This document shows, piece after piece, positions 59,835-64,000 of a stretch of 64,000 bases of DNA; the first letter of the stretch is position 1; the number at the start of each line of letters is the position of its first letter. Location: positions 186,001-250,000 of the forward strand of contig NZ_JBHRSW010000029.1 of assembly GCF_042646125.1 (NCBI RefSeq), in the 5' to 3' direction. The translations under genes were made by a program, and so were the position numbers. The notes beneath the pieces were generated by a model that saw nothing but the letters and a program-made list of their open reading frames with translations, did no database searches and had not been told where the DNA came from. The DNA comes from Glaciecola flavus. GTDB taxonomy: Bacteria; Pseudomonadota; Gammaproteobacteria; Enterobacterales; Alteromonadaceae.

Positions 59835-62564
59835 CTAGTATTGATACCAAGGCTTGCCATTTGCTCCATTAATATACCCGACATACCAACCGCTTCCCCA
59901 GCCTGCTGCCCATAGTAAATCAGGGTTTTCTGGATCGGGTTTAGCGTCGATGATTTTGTCGCTATTGGCAAGGTGAGTATTGATTTTTTTCCAAGTGCTG
60001 CCATCGTCTAACGACAAATACAAACCTGGATTCATAAATTGCCTGTCCATCCGCATTTGGTTTCCTGCGGTTAGCAAGATGATTTTGGGGTTTACCGGTG
60101 AGGTTTCGACTTGCAACACTAGCGGTGCAGAGAAAAACTTCTGCCAGGTTTCTCCGCCGTCTTTACTGCGCCATGCCCCTCCTTCTTCATAGGCACCATC
60201 GTAAAAACCGCCAGCACTGATAAACAGCTCATGACTTTGTTTGTCGATATATATATTGTTTACACTTTTGATAGGGTCAGGAATCGCTATTCGCTGCCAA
60301 GTGTCACCTTGGTCTTCTGTTTTGTATAAGCCGCCATTTTTGTCAGCGGCAGCGGCGTATATTACATTTGGATTTTCAGGATCGATAGCAAGCCTCCTTA
60401 GACTCGCATTTTCATGGAATCCAGTATTACTCACTTTCCAATTTAAGCCACCATCTACAGACTTCATAAAACCATATCCGCCTTTTGTAGGTTCGCGTCT
60501 GGGCGCTCGGTAGATTTCTGAAAATGCATCTCGCTCGTTAACAAAAAACAGGGTGTTCGGATTTGTCGGGTCTATCAGCAAAGAGTTACTGGCTGGTAAC
60601 ATGCCAGGTGGGCCCTGAATAACCTTACCGTCTGCACTATTTCGTTCGCTGGATGTTTCCATTACGGTTGAAATGTTTTGCCACGATTTTCCGCCGTCGG
60701 TAGAGCGCCGCAGCTTGCCTTTATGTGCCTGACGCCAAGCCATAATATAAAGCGTATCGGGATCGTCTGGATGCACGGCCATTGTCGATATTGAATACAT
60801 GCCATCCACTTGCGCTTGGCCTTCAATCTGCTTTAACGCGACTGCCTGAGGGTTGTCTAGGATTGTCATGGGAACAGTTTCCCACACACCGTGCTCTCCG
60901 CTGGTTAGTAGCCGGCGTTTGGGGATACCGGTGTCGAGCAACATAAAGCGACCGGGTAAGTCACTGTTTCCTCTTCCTATCCAAATTCCGCTACCTGGAG
61001 AGGTTTCGATATCGTCAATTTGTTGCCAAGTCTTGCCTTTATCACTCGATTTATGGGTTTGTTGGGCGATACTTAAAAAGACCTCTCCTTTAGAGTTGAA
61101 CTCAAGTAGGCGATTGCCCTCTTTTTCTGCGTGGGCATCCATATAGGCTTGCACGTGCGAAAATTCTACGTTGGCATGAGAGGGGTTTTCTCTTGCGTCC
61201 CAATAGGCTTTGTCTTGATCACTAAGCCAGTATTTACCATGTCTGGCAACCACCTTCCAAGTTTGGCCGCCATCTAAGCTTTGCCATGCTTCGCCTGGCA
61301 AAAATGTTCTATCATGCTTTTTATTGTACGACACATAAATTTCATTTTTGTCCAATGGGTTGACCGCGATACGGTTAAACACCGGCAGAATGCTTTTGGG
61401 AAGTGTTGGGTATTGTTCTTTGGCTTTGTTTGAGCCAATACCTAACCAGTGACCTATTGCGCGGAAATATCGCCAGTGCTCGGCTGGGTAATTCACTTGG
61501 CTTAAGTCAAAGGCTAAGTTCCCCGTAATGTTCTGCCAGCTTTCGCCAAAGTCTGCACTGCTATATATTCCACCAGACGACTTAATAGACGAACCATCGG
61601 GGATGTAATGGGTTTGCTCTATTAAGTAAAAGATATGCTCACCGGAGCTTTCATCAAAATAGTATGTGATATCCCGTGGCGAATTATGAGGCAGACCTTC
61701 GGCTTGAGTTAGCCAGTTTTCGCCTGCGTCTTTACTGTGCATCAAACCGTAGTTTGTTAACATAACGATATGTTTGGAATTCTTGGGATTGACGATGATC
61801 TCCCCGACGTCTAGATTTTCAGGGAAATCCTTATCTATTTTTTTCCAACTACGGCCTTTGTTTTCTGATTTGAGTATATAGCCATAGTCTGCATAACTTA
61901 GGGTATTGCCATGGGGCTTTTTCATCGAGCGATGGTTTTCTTTGACATTCCAGTAGTCCCCTGCACCGACATACCAGATGCTATCATTGTTAGGATCGAT
62001 AGCGATGTCACTTAAACGCATCCCAATTTGTTCGTCGTACCATCCTTTTTTGAAAGCCAGAGGATCGTAGGGATCTACGCCATACTGTTCATAAGAGGGG
62101 GATAATTCCGATAACTTGTGCCAACTTTTTCCTTGATCCAAGGATTCATAAATCCAACCATTCCAATCCAACGCGACGGCATAATTGGGATCTTGTTGGG
62201 AAAACTCAATATCGATCACTCGCTTCATCTCTTGTCCAAGCTCATCGTGATCTTGGATGCTCTGCCATGACTCACCACCATCCCATGTGCCATAGGCAAC
62301 GTGCATGTCGGGCGCGATAAACATGACATCTGGATTGGTCGGGTGAGTCCAGAGTTCCTCGTTGTAACCTGACATTCCAGGCCCGATGTTTTGCCATTTA
62401 ACGATTGGATCAGATTCGACACGCTCAGATTTGAGTTTTTCAAAATAAACCTGCGTTGACGAAGCGATAGTGCTGCTTTCTGCTTGTTGTTCATTTTGTT
62501 GTTTAGTACATGCAAGGAGAGCACTAACAATACAAGACACAGTAAAAAGGCGAATAAAAAGCAT
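59835..62564 (-). CDS. VPS10/BNR-repeat (sialidase-like) lipoprotein
   Basis: The 909-residue lipoprotein has lipobox LLACTKQQ. The rest is a string of sortilin/VPS10- and BNR-type propeller repeats with the Asp-box pattern S-x-D-x-G-x-x-W, e.g. SLDQGKSWHKL, SENKGRSWKKI, SKDAGENWLTQ, SADFGESWQNI, SSDKGKTWQQI, STDGGKSWQNI and SKDGGETWQKF. Related proteins are xyloglucan-type glycosidases (GH74-like) or secreted sorting and binding proteins; the catalytic acids cannot be assigned here. It is likely attached to a membrane facing the periplasm or surface. It is a single gene with hairpin elements on both sides. Confidence 0.82.
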   Translation of the reverse strand: MLFIRLFTVSCIVSALLACTKQQNEQQAESSTIASSTQVYFEKLKSERVESDPIVKWQNIGPGMSGYNEELWTHPTNPDVMFIAPDMHVAYGTWDGGESWQSIQDHDELGQEMKRVIDIEFSQQDPNYAVALDWNGWIYESLDQGKSWHKLSELSPSYEQYGVDPYDPLAFKKGWYDEQIGMRLSDIAIDPNNDSIWYVGAGDYWNVKENHRSMKKPHGNTLSYADYGYILKSENKGRSWKKIDKDFPENLDVGEIIVNPKNSKHIVMLTNYGLMHSKDAGENWLTQAEGLPHNSPRDITYYFDESSGEHIFYLIEQTHYIPDGSSIKSSGGIYSSADFGESWQNITGNLAFDLSQVNYPAEHWRYFRAIGHWLGIGSNKAKEQYPTLPKSILPVFNRIAVNPLDKNEIYVSYNKKHDRTFLPGEAWQSLDGGQTWKVVARHGKYWLSDQDKAYWDARENPSHANVEFSHVQAYMDAHAEKEGNRLLEFNSKGEVFLSIAQQTHKSSDKGKTWQQIDDIETSPGSGIWIGRGNSDLPGRFMLLDTGIPKRRLLTSGEHGVWETVPMTILDNPQAVALKQIEGQAQVDGMYSISTMAVHPDDPDTLYIMAWRQAHKGKLRRSTDGGKSWQNISTVMETSSERNSADGKVIQGPPGMLPASNSLLIDPTNPNTLFFVNERDAFSEIYRAPRREPTKGGYGFMKSVDGGLNWKVSNTGFHENASLRRLAIDPENPNVIYAAAADKNGGLYKTEDQGDTWQRIAIPDPIKSVNNIYIDKQSHELFISAGGFYDGAYEEGGAWRSKDGGETWQKFFSAPLVLQVETSPVNPKIILLTAGNQMRMDRQFMNPGLYLSLDDGSTWKKINTHLANSDKIIDAKPDPENPDLLWAAGWGSGWYVGYINGANGKPWYQY

Positions 62565-62715
62565 AAATACAACCTTAGAAAATGCGTAGCGCTGTGTTTA
62601 GGGCGGCGCTGAGCAGTGTTTGAGTTCTGGTTAATATTTAATGTTACCTTAAATTTACATGCGATTGATAACTTTTACATATAAACAGGTTTGTGTTCAG
62701 GATAGGGCAGGCATA

Positions 62716-62860
62716 TACAGGGTAAATAGGACAGTAGTGGCTGGGCGTCAATAGAATCAAAATTTGTTTTTCATGGAAGAAAAACTAAAGTGTATACGGA
62801 TATACTTGCAGCGTTTTTGATTCTATTGGCGCCCAGTCACACTGTTCTGTATACCCTGTA
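62716..62860 (+). repeat. Double-ANGGAN hairpin element, copy 3 (diverged sequence, same design)
   Basis: The arms 62716-62762 and 62815-62860 pair over about 46 bp with four G-U wobbles, one A-A mismatch and one bulged base (+ strand). The 52-nt core again holds two hairpins: GUUUUUC-[AUGGAA]-GAAAAAC (62766-62785) and GUAU-[ACGGAU]-AUAC (62792-62805). Neither arm nor hairpin stems resemble copies 1 and 2; only the geometry and the ANGGAN loops are shared. It lies in the divergent gap between the VPS10/BNR gene and the CreA-like gene, 95 bp before the latter start, so it could be in its 5' UTR. No other feature was recognised in 62565-62954. Confidence 0.85.
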
Positions 62861-62954
62861 TGAGCCCGCCGTAAAACTGAGCTTAAAGAAAACAGACAAA
62901 AGGCAACAGTCTTGAGTATACTGCAAGCAAGGTTATCAACTGGCGGGGTTTGTG

Positions 62955-63428
62955 ATGAACCATTCATTTTGTAAGAGCCTATTTTTTCTAGCGCTTGTCT
63001 TTACTCTAGTGGCTTGTAGTGACAAAGAAGTGGGGGACGTATCTTTGGGTGTATTTACGACAAAAGATATTAAGATTGATGCATTGCAAGACCCGATAGT
63101 AACTGGCGTAACTTGCCACATATCGAGTATTGAAGCCAATCTGGATTTGTCCGACCCCTCAGATAGTTCTATTGCATGTAGGCAGGTGGGTGAGATTAGT
63201 TCTGCTATGCTAGCCGAGATTGATCAGTCTGCATCGGGTGAGGTGGTATTTAAAAAATCCAAGAGTATATTTTTCAAAAACATGAAAGTCCGTCGCATTT
63301 ACGATAAAAAGCATCAAACTTTAATTTATGTTTCCTACTCCACCAAAGAAACATCAGGCAGTTACAAACACAGTTTATCGACCGTGCCTTTGTGGGGGAC
63401 TGCAGCCTACACGAGCCAAAGTGAGTAA
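62955..63428 (+). CDS. creA: CreA-like lipoprotein
   Basis: The protein of about 157 residues has a signal peptide with lipobox VACSD and the CreA-family body: GVFTTKDIKIDALQDPIVTG, CHISSIEANLDLSDPSDSSIACRQVG, KSIFFKNMKVRRIYDKKHQT and SYSTKETSGSYKHSLSTVPL. CreA is a conserved protein of unknown function. In E. coli it sits by creBCD; no such genes are here. The ATG at 62955 was preferred over the GTG one codon upstream. It overlaps the following gene by 8 bp. Confidence 0.88.
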   Translation: MNHSFCKSLFFLALVFTLVACSDKEVGDVSLGVFTTKDIKIDALQDPIVTGVTCHISSIEANLDLSDPSDSSIACRQVGEISSAMLAEIDQSASGEVVFKKSKSIFFKNMKVRRIYDKKHQTLIYVSYSTKETSGSYKHSLSTVPLWGTAAYTSQSE

Positions 63429-64000
63429 GAAAGATAATCAGCATCAAGGTATCCCGCTAGTGCAGCAATACAAAACACTATGCGAAGCAAAAACTGCTAT
63501 ATCAAAATGTAGGCATTGTGAGCCTGATTTGCCTTTAGGTGCAAAGCCAATATTTCAGTTACACAAAGACGCAAAAATCCTTATCGCAGGGCAAGCGCCA
63601 GGTCGAATTACGCACCAAAGTGGTATTCCATTTGATGATCCAAGTGGAAAGCGACTGCGAGAGTGGCTGCAAGTAGACGAACACAAGTTTTATGATCCGC
63701 AGAGCTTTGCTATTTTGCCTATGGCATTTTGCTATCCCGGAAAAGCTGCGTCGGGTGATGCGCCTCCCAATCCTGCCTGTGCAAATTTGTGGCGGCAGCC
63801 AGTGCTTAACCTTTTACCCAATATTGAGTTGACGCTACTAATCGGCAACTACGCTCAACAGTGGCATTGCCCAAATGAACGTGCGACTACACTAACCGAA
63901 CGCGTAAAACATTGGAAAACGCAATGGCCTACACAACTCGCCTTACCTCATCCCAGCCCGCGAAATAATATTTGGCTAAAGAAAAACCCATGGTTTGAAA
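63421..64000 (+). CDS. Uracil-DNA glycosylase superfamily protein (partial, cut by window edge)
   Basis: From a GTG at 63421 the frame is open to the edge (193 codons). It has KCRHCEPDLPLGAKPIFQL with paired cysteines, LIAGQAPGRITHQSGIPFDD (the active-site loop of UDG-like enzymes, G-Q-A-P-G), SGKRLREWLQVD, ILPMAFCYPGKAA and LPHPSPRNNIWLKKNPWF (the DNA-intercalation loop with H-P-S-P). It would excise uracil or related damaged bases. The subfamily is of the uracil-DNA glycosylase-like group seen in Proteobacteria and is not UngA. The GTG start overlaps the CreA-like stop by 8 bp; the 3' end is missing. Confidence 0.85.
   Translation, partial: MSKKDNQHQGIPLVQQYKTLCEAKTAISKCRHCEPDLPLGAKPIFQLHKDAKILIAGQAPGRITHQSGIPFDDPSGKRLREWLQVDEHKFYDPQSFAILPMAFCYPGKAASGDAPPNPACANLWRQPVLNLLPNIELTLLIGNYAQQWHCPNERATTLTERVKHWKTQWPTQLALPHPSPRNNIWLKKNPWFE

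Overview
The window reads as a chromosomal segment of a marine gammaproteobacterium of the Alteromonadales type (Paraglaciecola/Glaciecola/Alteromonas-like). This rests on gene content (biosynthetic speA, glmU-glmS, two large TonB-dependent receptors, RND efflux, tripartite tricarboxylate transport, secreted sulfatase, PQQ sugar dehydrogenase, CE1-like esterase, sorting-tail proteins), a fairly AT-rich base composition, and Shine-Dalgarno-led genes. The species cannot be fixed from the sequence alone. No rRNA, tRNA, CRISPR array, integrase or intact insertion sequence was seen.

Layout. 1-5.4 kb: a response regulator with GGDEF-like region (cut by the left edge), arginine decarboxylase speA, a membrane diguanylate cyclase and a class C beta-lactamase-like hydrolase. 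5.4-11.6 kb: an alkylation-repair pair (Ada/AlkA fusion and Ogt, ATGA overlap), a DMT exporter, and glmU-glmS. 11.8-14.7 kb: a three-gene operon (membrane protein, DesK-like kinase, LuxR-type regulator) with a broken higA-like antitoxin at its end and a palindromic operator candidate at its front. 14.8-24.9 kb: sulfatase/YHYH lipoprotein, RND efflux pair, a beta-propeller glycosidase-like protein, a gene remnant and a trypsin-like protease with a sorting tail. 24.9-32.0 kb: a molybdenum hydroxylase operon (xdhC, mocA-like, iorA, iorB), then astA, a CtlX-like hydrolase and an Lrp regulator. 32.1-38.1 kb: a nuclease-like lipoprotein and a PhoD-like phosphatase, divergent from a large TonB receptor, with a three-unit Pho box between them. 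38.2-41.6 kb: tctCBA. 41.9-48.7 kb: periplasmic binding protein, C-type lectin-like protein, a DUF2721-like gene, and a hydrolase/LytTR pair that appears inserted into an older two-gene operon. 48.6-64 kb: PQQ dehydrogenase, esterase, CadC-like regulator with TPRs, PhoX-like phosphatase, beta-barrel protein, siderophore-type receptor, VPS10/BNR lipoprotein, CreA-like protein and a uracil-DNA glycosylase-family gene cut by the right edge.

The most unusual content is not protein-coding. Three intergenic elements (38073-38230, 59654-59802, 62716-62860) share one design: a long inverted repeat of about 46-53 bp enclosing a 51-52 nt core that folds, on the + strand only, into two short hairpins. 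Each hairpin presents an ANGGAN hexaloop, which is the published CsrA/RsmE recognition loop. The long stems have unrelated sequences in the three copies, and the third copy also has unrelated core hairpin sequences while keeping both loops. In copy 2 every departure from perfect pairing is a G-U wobble on the + strand. This suggests a family of structured RNA elements that could bind or titrate CsrA. A mobile palindromic element is the main alternative.

Other points of interest are the Pho box joining phosphatase, nuclease and TonB receptor into a phosphate-scavenging module; diverged direct repeats marking the hydrolase/LytTR insertion; two genes whose ribosome-binding site lies in the 3' arm of a perfect hairpin; and a sulfatase fused to a YHYH domain.
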